Positions 1 to 5,518 of a stretch of 5,601 nt of DNA are shown here, in pieces. Numbering within the stretch: the stretch's first letter is position 1; each line of letters begins with the position of its first letter. The stretch spans positions 1 through 5,601 of the forward strand of contig CALISV010000047.1 of assembly GCA_938041615.1 (NCBI GenBank), in the 5' to 3' direction. This stretch comes from an uncultured Campylobacter sp. (lineage in GTDB: Bacteria > Campylobacterota > Campylobacteria > Campylobacterales > Campylobacteraceae). Position numbers and translations under genes: made by a program. The notes beneath the pieces were generated by a model. The model was not told where the DNA came from. It worked only from the letters and a program-made list of their open reading frames with translations, and ran no database searches.

Positions 1-30
1 ACCGACCAGCTTGGATTTTCTTTTTGCATG

Positions 31-36
31 ATTATA
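31..36 (-). promoter_or_regulatory. TATAAT box near left edge; possible promoter or start of a partial gene
   Basis: On the minus strand the sequence reads TATAAT followed by C and then ATG (bases 30-28). That ATG opens a frame running off the window edge (MQKENPSWS). Only one reading can be right. As a -10 box, its transcript would start at about base 24, inside that frame. As a gene start, the ATG has only a weak AAGG 12 bases upstream. The rest of 1-149, downstream of the small exported protein gene, holds no other supportable gene and no convincing terminator. It contains a loose 9-bp inverted repeat (52-60 with 108-116) too far apart to be persuasive. Confidence 0.25.
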
Positions 37-149
37 AAATGCCTTAAAATTTAAAAACAGAGATCCAAAAGTAGATATTTGTCGTCAAATTTTGCTTTGC
101 GTTTTGTCTGTTTTTATGATCTTGTCGGTTTGTGTAATTTTTATACCGC

Positions 150-545
150 TTATTTCTCGCAGTCCTTCGCGGTTAGCTCTACTTTGCTAAAAAGCGTGCC
201 GTTTGGTATACGGTAGTTCATTACGATACTTTTTGCTTTTTGTAGCACCATAAGGGTATTTTGATCAGAGCAAAAATCCTCCATCAAAAGCTCTTTCATG
301 GTAGACGTAAATTCTTTTTTATATTCGTCCGCGATAGCTTCCCAGTCTATGTTTTGCGAGTTTTTAAAGACGTATTCGTAGATGATTATATCGTTTTTGC
401 AACTTACTTCAGTAGCCTTTATGTTTTCGTCTTCTATTTGATTTAGTGCTGATTTAGCGCCGATGGTGGCTAGTCTCAGATACGGACTGCACTCCGCGCC
501 AGCCAGAGCTAGTGCAAGAGCGCAAACGAGTACAATTTTTCTCAT
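150..545 (-). CDS. Small exported four-cysteine protein, unknown function
   Basis: This 131-residue protein is not one I recognise. Residues 1-17 form a signal peptide: MRK, a hydrophobic stretch (8-16), then an A-G-A type signal peptidase I site before E18. It is not a clean lipobox because glutamate precedes C19. The mature chain has four cysteines (C19, C49, C92, C129), an even number compatible with two disulfides in an oxidising periplasm. Residues about 67-107 look helical and charged. The C-terminal stretch, C92 to Y111 to G115 to C129, resembles the layout of some small periplasmic proteins whose C-terminal half carries a Cys-helix-aromatic-Gly-Cys pattern, but I cannot name a family. 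Its ATG overlaps the infC stop codon as ATGA (545-542), and there is no room for its own promoter, so it should be co-transcribed with infC and probably translated by reinitiation. The role is unknown; the start and coding status are well supported by the signal peptide and the overlap. Confidence 0.8.
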   Translation of the reverse strand: MRKIVLVCALALALAGAECSPYLRLATIGAKSALNQIEDENIKATEVSCKNDIIIYEYVFKNSQNIDWEAIADEYKKEFTSTMKELLMEDFCSDQNTLMVLQKAKSIVMNYRIPNGTLFSKVELTAKDCEK

Positions 546-1057
546 CTTTTTGGCGTTACCAGCATATTGACGTAGCGGCCTTCTAGTAGCGGCTCTTTAT
601 CGCGGTCGGAGACCTCTTTTACCATCTCCCAGACTTTTTGCAGCATCGCGACGCCCGCTTCTGGATTGCTCATCTCGCGACCTTTTAAAAATACGCGAAA
701 TTTGACGTGTTTGCCGTCCTCTAGAAACTCAAGAGCGTGCTTGACTTTGTAGTTGATGTCGTTTTGAGCGATTTTGACGGAGAGTTTGATCTCTTTTACT
801 TCGATCGTTTTTTGCTTTTTCTTGGCCTCTTTTTGTTTTTTTTCCTGCTGGTAGCGGAATTTGCCGTAGTCCATTATCTTGCAAACGGGAGGTTTAGCAT
901 CAGGTGCGATTAGCACCAGATCAAGCCCCATTTTCTCGGCGATTTTCAAGGCCTCTACTCTTGGGATGACGCCGTATGCGGTGCCGTCGTCTCCCACGCA
1001 TCTCACTTCGCTCGCTCTGATATCTTCGTTGAGCAACACTTCGTTTTCTTTAGCCAA
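542..1057 (-). CDS. infC: Translation initiation factor IF-3
   Basis: IF3 binds the 30S subunit, prevents premature 50S joining and enforces correct start codon and initiator tRNA pairing. The 171-residue protein has the normal family layout. The N-domain spans about residues 1-70, with conserved EDIRASEVR near residue 11 and the signature [12 protein letters not shown] at 56-67. A lysine-rich linker helix covers about 71-85. The C-domain is about 86-171, with [20 protein letters not shown] and FLKGREM motifs and a final VTPKR. The start is TTG at 1057-1055. An in-frame TAA lies immediately before it (1060-1058), no internal ATG occurs early enough, and AAAGGA sits 9 bases upstream, so TTG is effectively forced. 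thrS lies upstream across a 172-base gap containing a separate promoter; the small exported protein overlaps its 3' end. rpmI and rplT, which follow infC in many bacteria, are absent here, which fits Campylobacter gene order as I remember it. Confidence 0.97.
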   Translation of the reverse strand: MAKENEVLLNEDIRASEVRCVGDDGTAYGVIPRVEALKIAEKMGLDLVLIAPDAKPPVCKIMDYGKFRYQQEKKQKEAKKKQKTIEVKEIKLSVKIAQNDINYKVKHALEFLEDGKHVKFRVFLKGREMSNPEAGVAMLQKVWEMVKEVSDRDKEPLLEGRYVNMLVTPKR

Positions 1058-1066
1058 TTAGTTTTT

Positions 1067-1072
1067 TCCTTT
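1067..1072 (-). promoter_or_regulatory. Ribosome binding site deciding the infC TTG start
   Basis: AAAGGA on the minus strand, 9 bases before the TTG codon of infC. With the in-frame TAA directly ahead of the TTG, this site fixes the start of IF3 at a non-ATG codon. Confidence 0.75.
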
Positions 1073-1088
1073 AAGTTGAAATTTGTTG

Positions 1089-1102
1089 ATTATATCCAAA
1101 AA
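1089..1102 (-). promoter_or_regulatory. Sigma70 extended -10 promoter for infC and the small exported gene
   Basis: The minus strand reads TTTTTGGATATAAT, matching the epsilonproteobacterial housekeeping promoter pattern: a T-rich run, a G-containing extended element and a perfect TATAAT, with no need for a -35 box. Transcription would start near base 1082, giving a leader of about 25 bases that includes the AAAGGA site. This allows infC and the overlapping small gene to be expressed independently of thrS. Confidence 0.7.
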
Positions 1103-1156
1103 TATTGTGTTTTTATTGTATTTTTCGTAGAAATTTATTGCGCTGTGACAATTTTT

Positions 1157-1222
1157 GCGGATTTTGGTAAAAGCCAGGCTTAGCATAAAGCCGCACCTAG
1201 CTTAAATTTAGCGGATTTTGGT
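1157..1222. repeat. 12-bp direct repeat pair flanking the thrS-infC hairpin
   Basis: GCGGATTTTGGT occurs at 1157-1168 and again at 1211-1222, identical over 12 bases and 54 bases apart, on either side of the hairpin at 1171-1203. The arrangement could be a small duplication or insertion scar, or a coincidence in T-rich intergenic DNA. Confidence 0.5.
1171..1203 (-). terminator. Hairpin between thrS and infC, possible weak terminator
   Basis: On the minus strand AAGCTA pairs with TGGCTT (one G-U pair) and GGCTT pairs with AAGCC around a 6-base loop, with a 5-base bulge (GGTGC) on the 5' side. The structure runs straight into CTTTTACC, a short T tail. It starts 27 bases after the thrS stop codon and ends before the infC promoter, so it may terminate or attenuate thrS transcripts. 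The bulge and short T run make it a weak candidate. Confidence 0.4.
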
Positions 1223-1229
1223 CCGTATT

Positions 1230-3050
1230 TCAAAAACTTACCTCGGCGAGTTTTGATTTTAGCAGTTCGACGAATTCATCCAGCTTCATATCTTTTTGCT
1301 CTCTAGTCGTGCGGTCGCGCAAGGCGATGGCGCTATTTGCCACTTCGTTGTCGCCCAGCACCGCGATCATCGGCACGCGTTGTTTTTCTGCGGTGCGGAT
1401 GCGTTTGTTTAGGCTCTCGTTTTTGCTAGCGATTTCGCTATCTACGCCGATTTTGCGTAGCTCTTTGGCGACGGTTTTAGCGTAGTCTAGGTGCGCGTCG
1501 CTGATCGGCACGATGACTACTTGCGTCGGAGCTACGAAAAACGGTAGCTCGCCTCCCGTGTGCTCGATCAAAATGCCGATAAACCTCTCAAAGCTTCCCA
1601 GTAGCGCGCGGTGAAGCATGACGGGCTGCTGGCGCTCGTTATTTGCGTCGATGTAGCCCAGATCAAAGCGCTCAGGTAGGTTAAAATCGACCTGGATCGT
1701 GCCGCACTGCCATTTTCGTTTTAACGCGTCGGTGATTTTGATGTCGATTTTTGGGCCGTAGAATGCGCCGCCGCCCTCGTCGATACCGTATTTAAAGCCG
1801 TTTTCGTCAAGCGCTTCTTTTAGAGCTTTTGTCGCCGTTTCCCAAATTTCGTCCCCGCCGATAGCTTTTGCAGGCTTGGTCGAAATCTCCATCTCGTAGT
1901 GGAAGCCGAAATTTTCCATTATTTTGCCAGCAAATTTTAAAATTTCTAGGATATTTTCTTTTATCTGGCTCGGCATACAAAAGATGTGCGAGTCATCCTG
2001 GGCAAATTCGCGTACCCTGAAAAGTCCGTGTAAAACGCCGCTTTTTTCGTGGCGATGCACGACGCCGTATTCGAAAAATTTAAGCGGCAAATCGCGGTAC
2101 GAGCGGATGTCGCTTTGATAAACCTTGATGTGGCCGACGCAGTTCATCGGCTTTATGCCGTATTCTGCCTCGTCGATCGTCGTAAAGTACATATTTTCTT
2201 TATAGTTTGCGTAGTGGCCGCTCTTTTTCCATACGTCGGCTTTTAGTAGCTCTGGTCCGCGCACTGGCTCGTAGCCTCGGTCGCGGTGCGCTTTGTATAA
2301 AATTTGCTCTAGTTTGGAGCGCAAACGTCCGCCGTTTGGTAACCAGATCGGTAGGCCGCCGCCCACTTCATCATCAAATGTAAATAACTTCATCTCGACG
2401 CCAAGCTTCCTGTGGTCGCGTTTCTTGGCCTCTTCGATGATGCGGATGTGCTCTTTTAGGCTCTCTTTATCGGCAAATGCCGTACCGTAGATGCGGTTTA
2501 TCATCTCGCGCGTCTCGTCGCCGCCTAGATACGCTCCGGCTACTCGCGTTAGTTTAAAGAATTTTAAAAATTTGGTATTTGGCAAGTGCGGTCCGCGGCA
2601 CAAATCCTCGAAATTTCCTTGCTTGTAGCTGCTGACTTCGCCCTCGGGGATGCGTTTTAGCACCTCTTGTTTTAGCTCGTCGTCTTTAAATTTATCACTC
2701 ATAAAGGCTTTTGTGGAGCTTGCTTTGACGATGTCAAGCTTAGCTTCAGCGAGCTCTTTCATCTTGGCTTCTATCGCCGCTAGATCTTCGTCGCTAAGCT
2801 TGCTGTTGGCCTCATCGACCTTGAAATCATAATAAAATCCGTCCTCGACGTTTGGTCCGACGAAAAATTTAGCCTGCGGATAAAGCTCTTTGATCGCCTG
2901 CGCCATGAGGTGCGCACAGGAGTGCCTGATGACGTTTAGCGCGTCTGGGGAGTTGTCAAAATAAATCGGTTCTGCGGCGTTTTCTCGCCCGTTGATACTC
3001 TGGGTATCGACTATGTTTCCATCCAGTTTGTATGCGATGATATCGCTCAT
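1230..3050 (-). CDS. thrS: Threonyl-tRNA synthetase with shortened N-terminal (TGS) domain
   Basis: ThrRS charges tRNA-Thr with threonine in the cytoplasm and removes mischarged serine. This is a class II synthetase of 606 residues, against about 642 in E. coli. The editing domain carries HSCAH (H43, H47) and CRGPH (C151, H155), the expected editing-site residues. The catalytic core has zinc ligands C304, H355 and H480. Motif 2 lies at about 330-349 (HRHEKSGVLHGLFRVREF) and motif 3 at about 480-493 with R489 in GSFERFIGIL. The anticodon-binding domain covers about 508-606. About 30 residues precede the editing domain motifs that should follow a complete TGS domain of about 60, so only its C-terminal half remains (GNIVDTQSI region). 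This is not a wrong start: an in-frame TAA lies five codons upstream (3065-3063), and AAAAGGA sits 7 bases before the ATG. A shortened N-terminus is, as I recall, normal in Campylobacter and Helicobacter. All catalytic and editing residues that I can check are present. Confidence 0.98.
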   Translation of the reverse strand: MSDIIAYKLDGNIVDTQSINGRENAAEPIYFDNSPDALNVIRHSCAHLMAQAIKELYPQAKFFVGPNVEDGFYYDFKVDEANSKLSDEDLAAIEAKMKELAEAKLDIVKASSTKAFMSDKFKDDELKQEVLKRIPEGEVSSYKQGNFEDLCRGPHLPNTKFLKFFKLTRVAGAYLGGDETREMINRIYGTAFADKESLKEHIRIIEEAKKRDHRKLGVEMKLFTFDDEVGGGLPIWLPNGGRLRSKLEQILYKAHRDRGYEPVRGPELLKADVWKKSGHYANYKENMYFTTIDEAEYGIKPMNCVGHIKVYQSDIRSYRDLPLKFFEYGVVHRHEKSGVLHGLFRVREFAQDDSHIFCMPSQIKENILEILKFAGKIMENFGFHYEMEISTKPAKAIGGDEIWETATKALKEALDENGFKYGIDEGGGAFYGPKIDIKITDALKRKWQCGTIQVDFNLPERFDLGYIDANNERQQPVMLHRALLGSFERFIGILIEHTGGELPFFVAPTQVVIVPISDAHLDYAKTVAKELRKIGVDSEIASKNESLNKRIRTAEKQRVPMIAVLGDNEVANSAIALRDRTTREQKDMKLDEFVELLKSKLAEVSF

Positions 3051-3102
3051 TTTACGTCCTTTTTATCGAAACATCTTTCTTACGCTGAAAGAATTGGGCT
3101 TG

Positions 3103-3110
3103 ATTTTAGC
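3103..3110 (-). promoter_or_regulatory. Candidate thrS promoter -10 box
   Basis: The minus strand reads GCTAAAAT preceded by an A/T-rich stretch with AATTTA, a plausible epsilonproteobacterial extended -10 element. Transcription would start near 3096, giving a leader of about 46 bases before the thrS ATG. The leader is too short for a T-box or an operator like the one in E. coli thrS, and I see neither. Confidence 0.45.
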
Positions 3111-3284
3111 TAAATTGTTTTTAAGCTTTACTTAATGTTTTATTTGATTTGGGTTTAAACGGCGGTCAAATTTGAGTTTTGAATATAATAGAATATATTG
3201 ATTAAATTTTAAATATTGTTAAATCGGTAATATTTTCAATATAATTTATTATATTTTAAGAAAACTATCGCTAATATTTCATCG

Positions 3285-3328
3285 AATGAATCATGCATTA
3301 TCTCGTCTTTGCATTGTTTTGATTCATT
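3285..3328. repeat. 9-bp inverted repeat with 26-base loop
   Basis: AATGAATCA at 3285-3293 and its exact complement TGATTCATT at 3320-3328 enclose 26 bases; a G-U pair could extend the stem by one on the plus strand. On the plus strand it runs into TTTCTCCC, so it could act as a weak terminator of a transcript started at the TATAAT at 3240-3245. The stem is AT-rich and the loop long, so the alternative is a protein-binding inverted repeat. Confidence 0.45.
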
Positions 3329-3341
3329 TTTCTCCCAAATT

Positions 3342-3367
3342 GCGCAAAGGAGTGGTTGCCTTTGCGC
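3342..3367. repeat. Perfect 9-bp GC-rich hairpin, possible terminator or small RNA element
   Basis: GCGCAAAGG (3342-3350) and CCTTTGCGC (3359-3367) form a perfect 9-bp stem around an 8-base loop, AGTGGTTG. It stands out as a GC-rich island in AT-rich DNA. Neither side has a clean T run: the plus strand continues CTTAGTCTTTG, the minus strand AATTTGGGAG. It lies 14 bases from the preceding inverted repeat. It may end a plus-strand small RNA or a long tRNA-Val transcript; the strand is undecided. Confidence 0.55.
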
Positions 3368-3493
3368 CTTAGTCTTTGAAATTTATTCCCAAAAACCCGC
3401 ACAAATTTGACGCTAACGAGTTAAATTTTAGAAAATAAATACATTTTGGCTTTAGTTGGCAAATTTGACGTTTGGATTTACGATACGAATTAA

Positions 3494-3520
3494 GTAAAAT
3501 TTGATGAAATTTGAATCAAA
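3494..3520 (-). terminator. Weak hairpin plus T tail downstream of tRNA-Val
   Basis: Eleven bases past the tRNA CCA end, the minus strand has TTTGAT, a 9-base loop, ATCAAA and then TTTTAC. The position suits tRNA termination, but the 6-bp stem has a single G-C pair and would be unstable. Confidence 0.25.
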
Positions 3521-3530
3521 AGAAGCGAAA

Positions 3531-3606
3531 TGGTGGCCCCGAATGGACTCGAACCATCGACCACTACCATGTCAAGGTAGTGCTCTACCAACTGAGCTAC
3601 GGGACC
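3531..3606 (-). tRNA. tRNA-Val (anticodon GAC)
   Basis: The 76-base minus-strand sequence folds as a full cloverleaf. The acceptor stem is GGTCCCG with CGGGGCC (one U-G pair at 3-70). The D stem is GCTC/GAGC, the anticodon stem is CTACC/GGTAG with loop TTGACAT, the variable loop has five bases, and the T stem is GATGG/CCATT with loop TTCGAGT. The anticodon GAC (plus-strand 3573-3571) reads GUC and GUU valine codons. The discriminator is A and CCA is encoded (3533-3531). It is a lone tRNA, with no second tRNA beside it. Confidence 0.97.
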
Positions 3607-3628
3607 GAAAAATGGAAATTTACCCAAA

Positions 3629-3634
3629 ATAATA
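3629..3634 (-). promoter_or_regulatory. Candidate tRNA-Val promoter -10 box
   Basis: TATTAT on the minus strand, preceded by a T/A-rich stretch, would start transcription near base 3622, about 16 bases before the mature tRNA 5' end. Position and sequence are suitable; no clear -35 box is seen, as is usual in Campylobacter. Confidence 0.45.
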
Positions 3635-3762
3635 TTGAAATTAGCTTAAATTTTGCGATTTTTCGTAAAAAGCGAAATTTGAGTGCGATCGGATTTTGTC
3701 AAATTTGATCACGCTCTACAATCTGAAAATAAAATTACATAAAAGATTACACCTTAGTAGAA

Positions 3763-3808
3763 AAATCTTGATAAATCTTAAAAATAAAATCTCATAAATT
3801 CATATCTT
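3763..3808 (+). repeat. AAATCTT-like repeats upstream of the flavoprotein gene
   Basis: AAATCTT occurs at 3763-3769 and 3773-3779, one helical turn apart, with weaker copies at 3787-3792 and 3802-3808. Such spacing can mark a regulator site, but in A/T-rich DNA it may be chance. Confidence 0.25.
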
Positions 3809-3831
3809 TTTTGTCAAATTTGCATTAAATC

Positions 3832-3845
3832 CCCTAAATTTAGGG
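3832..3845. promoter_or_regulatory. 14-bp perfect palindrome, candidate operator
   Basis: CCCTAAATTTAGGG is perfectly self-complementary and has G/C triplets at its ends in otherwise A/T-rich DNA. It ends 5 bases before a TATAAT box (3851-3856), covering most of the -35 to -10 interval of that promoter. This is where a dimeric repressor would block RNA polymerase or an activator would contact it. I cannot assign a regulator. Confidence 0.5.
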
Positions 3846-3850
3846 ACATT

Positions 3851-3856
3851 TATAAT
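3851..3856 (+). promoter_or_regulatory. Distal TATAAT box (P1) of the flavoprotein gene
   Basis: A perfect TATAAT preceded by ACATT. Transcription would start near 3863, giving a leader of about 79 bases. It sits directly beside the 14-bp palindrome, so this promoter is the one most likely controlled through it. Confidence 0.5.
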
Positions 3857-3873
3857 AGAGTAAATTTTTAATA

Positions 3874-3892
3874 AAACTCACAGCAAACTCAC
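3874..3892 (+). repeat. 8-bp direct repeat at 11-bp period, candidate activator site
   Basis: AAACTCAC occurs at 3874-3881 and 3885-3892, start-to-start 11 bases, so both copies face the same side of the helix. They cover the -35 region of the proximal TATAAT boxes at 3898-3909. Tandem half-sites in this position are typical of response-regulator activators; the regulator is unknown. Confidence 0.4.
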
Positions 3893-3897
3893 GATAT

Positions 3898-3909
3898 TAT
3901 AATTATAAT
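3898..3909 (+). promoter_or_regulatory. Tandem TATAAT boxes (P2) of the flavoprotein gene
   Basis: Two abutting TATAAT hexamers, 3898-3903 and 3904-3909. Either would start transcription at about 3910-3916, leaving a leader of roughly 26-32 bases before the ATG, a more usual length than from the distal box. Confidence 0.5.
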
Positions 3910-3930
3910 GCCGTTATGATATTTCATCCA

Positions 3931-3936
3931 AAGGAG
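3931..3936 (+). promoter_or_regulatory. Strong ribosome binding site for the flavoprotein
   Basis: AAGGAG lies 5 bases before the ATG at 3942. Another ATG at 3938-3940 is out of frame and too close to the AAGGAG, so 3942 is the start; the Tat signal beginning at residue 6 agrees. Confidence 0.8.
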
Positions 3937-3941
3937 AATGT

Positions 3942-5495
3942 ATGCAAGAGCAAATGTCAAGACGCGACTTGTTAAAGCTAGGTATGGCGGGCGCGGGTGC
4001 GCTAGCACTTGGTGCTGTAAATGCGCAAGCAAGCGCGTTAAACGCAAAAGACGTCAAATTTGACGAAGAGTGGGACGTGATCATCATCGGCTCGGGCTTT
4101 GCGGGACTTGCGGCGGGCTTAAAAGCGGCGCAAAAAGGCAGCAAGGTACTAATCCTGGAAAAAATGGGTCGCATCGGCGGCAACTCCGTAATCAACGGCG
4201 GCGGCATGGCGGTCGCAAACAACCCGGTGCAAGCAAAAACTAACATCAAAGATAGCAAAGAGCTATTTATCGCCGACTGTCTAAAAGCCGGCCTTGGCAT
4301 CAACCACACCGAGCTTTTGGAGACATTAGTCGATCGCGGTATGGACGCGTATAACTTCCTAGTTGAAAACGGCGTTCAGTTTAAAGAGCACTGCGCGCAC
4401 TTCGGCGGTCACACCGTAGCCCGCTCGCTGCTAACTACAAACGATAGCGGCTCTGGCTACATCCAGCCGATACTCGAGAAATTTGAAGCGCTAAAAGACA
4501 AAGGCTGCGAGCTTCGCCGCCGCGCCAAATTTGACGACTTCGTGCTAGACGACAGCGGCCGCGTCGTGGGCGTAACGATCAGAGAAGAGTATAGATTCGA
4601 CGATAAGCTTTACAGCGACGACCTAGAAAACACGAGCGGTACGAAAAAAACGTTAAAAGCAAATAAGGGCGTCGTTTTAGCAGCTGGCGGATTTTGCCGC
4701 GATAAGGCGTTTAGAAAGCTTCAAGACCCGAGGATTCCGGATGACGTCGATAGCACGAACCACCCGGGAGCGACTGCTGGCGCGCTGCTAAAAGCCTTTG
4801 AGATCGGCGCGTATCCGGTGCAAGTAGACTGGATCCAGTTTGGTCCGTGGGCGAGCCCTGATGAGAAGGGTTTCGGTACCGCTCCGATCCTAACTCAGCA
4901 AGGCACCTTTAAATACGGCATCGCGGTCGATATCCGCACCGGCAAGCGCTTTATGAACGAGCTAGCCGACCGCAAAACGCGCGCGGACGCGGAGTTTAAA
5001 ATTTTACGCGAAAAACCGGGCGCATATCCGATAACCTTCGCCGACACCAAAATGGCGTTTAAAGACCTAAGCGAAGAGATTATCCAAAAAGGCATGGGTA
5101 GCGGCAAGATAGTTGGCGAGTGTGCTACGCTCGATGACATCGCTAAAAAATACGGCGTGCCTGCTGATGCGCTAAAAGAAACCGTCAAGAAATATAACGA
5201 AGGCGTCAAAGCTAAAAAAGACGAATTTGGCAAACAAGAAAGTGCGCTAAGCGAGATCAACGAGGCAGGACCGTTCTACGTCATCCGCCTATCGCCGAAG
5301 CCTCACCACACCATGGGCGGCCTAAAAATCAATACCAAAGCTGAGGTTATCTCAAGCAAGACGAACAAACCGATCCCAGGCCTATATGCAGCAGGCGAGA
5401 TCACTGGAGGTACGCACGGCGCGAGCAGACTCGGTACTGTTGCGATCACCGATTGTATAGTGTTTGGGATGATTGCCGGAGAAAATCTGGCTTAA
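3942..5495 (+). CDS. Tat-exported FAD flavoprotein, flavocytochrome c / fumarate reductase family (FccA-like)
   Basis: A 517-residue periplasmic FAD enzyme that probably reduces an activated carbon-carbon double bond as a respiratory electron acceptor. Residues 1-30 are a twin-arginine signal (SRRDLLKLG, R7-R8, then a hydrophobic stretch and an AQA cleavage site). The FAD Rossmann motif GSGFAG is at 50-55 with E73 following; GGNSVINGGGMA is at 79-90. C-terminal FAD and active-site motifs are HHTMGG (455-460), GLYAAGEITGG (480-490) and HGASRLG (492-498). By eye against Shewanella Fcc3, R344 (after GKRFMNE) matches the proton-donating arginine, H455/H456 the substrate histidine and R496 the substrate arginine. 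The usual HPT becomes GPW (302-304). No CXXCH is present, so no haem binds covalently. Family members of this size need a separate cytochrome; in Wolinella the fccB and fccC products serve FccA, but no partner follows within the remaining 106 bases. The family is certain; the substrate is not. Methacrylate or another monocarboxylate, urocanate or fumarate are alternatives. Confidence 0.92.
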   Translation: MQEQMSRRDLLKLGMAGAGALALGAVNAQASALNAKDVKFDEEWDVIIIGSGFAGLAAGLKAAQKGSKVLILEKMGRIGGNSVINGGGMAVANNPVQAKTNIKDSKELFIADCLKAGLGINHTELLETLVDRGMDAYNFLVENGVQFKEHCAHFGGHTVARSLLTTNDSGSGYIQPILEKFEALKDKGCELRRRAKFDDFVLDDSGRVVGVTIREEYRFDDKLYSDDLENTSGTKKTLKANKGVVLAAGGFCRDKAFRKLQDPRIPDDVDSTNHPGATAGALLKAFEIGAYPVQVDWIQFGPWASPDEKGFGTAPILTQQGTFKYGIAVDIRTGKRFMNELADRKTRADAEFKILREKPGAYPITFADTKMAFKDLSEEIIQKGMGSGKIVGECATLDDIAKKYGVPADALKETVKKYNEGVKAKKDEFGKQESALSEINEAGPFYVIRLSPKPHHTMGGLKINTKAEVISSKTNKPIPGLYAAGEITGGTHGASRLGTVAITDCIVFGMIAGENLA

Positions 5496-5518
5496 ATTTG
5501 CGGCGTCTTTTGAGCGTC

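Larger units (their letters stand above)
3131..3530. other. 400-base AT-rich intergenic region between thrS and tRNA-Val
   Basis: No convincing protein-coding gene lies here on either strand. From 3181 to 3260 it is nearly pure A/T, including an 18-bp near-palindrome at 3238-3255 (AATATAAT, TT, ATTATATT) that offers a TATAAT box to both strands. The TCAAATTTGA/CAAATTTGACG motif recurs at 3166-3175, 3402-3412 and 3460-3470. Two potential RNA structures (3285-3328 and 3342-3367) are listed separately. The rest shows nothing that I can interpret. Confidence 0.7.

Noticed and set aside
52..116. TAAAAACAG and CTGTTTTTA inverted repeat near the left edge
   Set aside because: The arms are low-complexity and 47 bases apart, with no T tail or promoter relationship; not distinguishable from chance.
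1924..2832. Several short plus-strand open frames within thrS
   Set aside because: All lie opposite conserved ThrRS catalytic or editing motifs and have no initiation signals; they are frame shadows.
3063..3130. Possible T-box or thrS operator-like leader
   Set aside because: The inferred leader is only about 46 bases and shows no T-box consensus or tRNA-like fold, so there is no support for such regulation.
3511..3708. Plus-strand 65-residue open frame antisense to tRNA-Val (peptide containing PEWTRTIDH and LYQLSYG)
   Set aside because: It is the translation of the complement of a tRNA, a well-known kind of spurious database protein; it has no ribosome binding site, and the tRNA fully explains the sequence.
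3914..4309. Minus-strand 131-residue open frame opposite the start of the flavoprotein gene
   Set aside because: A shadow of a strongly supported coding region, with composition dictated by the opposite strand; no ribosome binding site or family resemblance.
4895..5260. Minus-strand 121-residue open frame inside the flavoprotein gene
   Set aside because: Serine/leucine-rich antisense shadow of the flavoprotein coding sequence; the start is not supported by any upstream signal.
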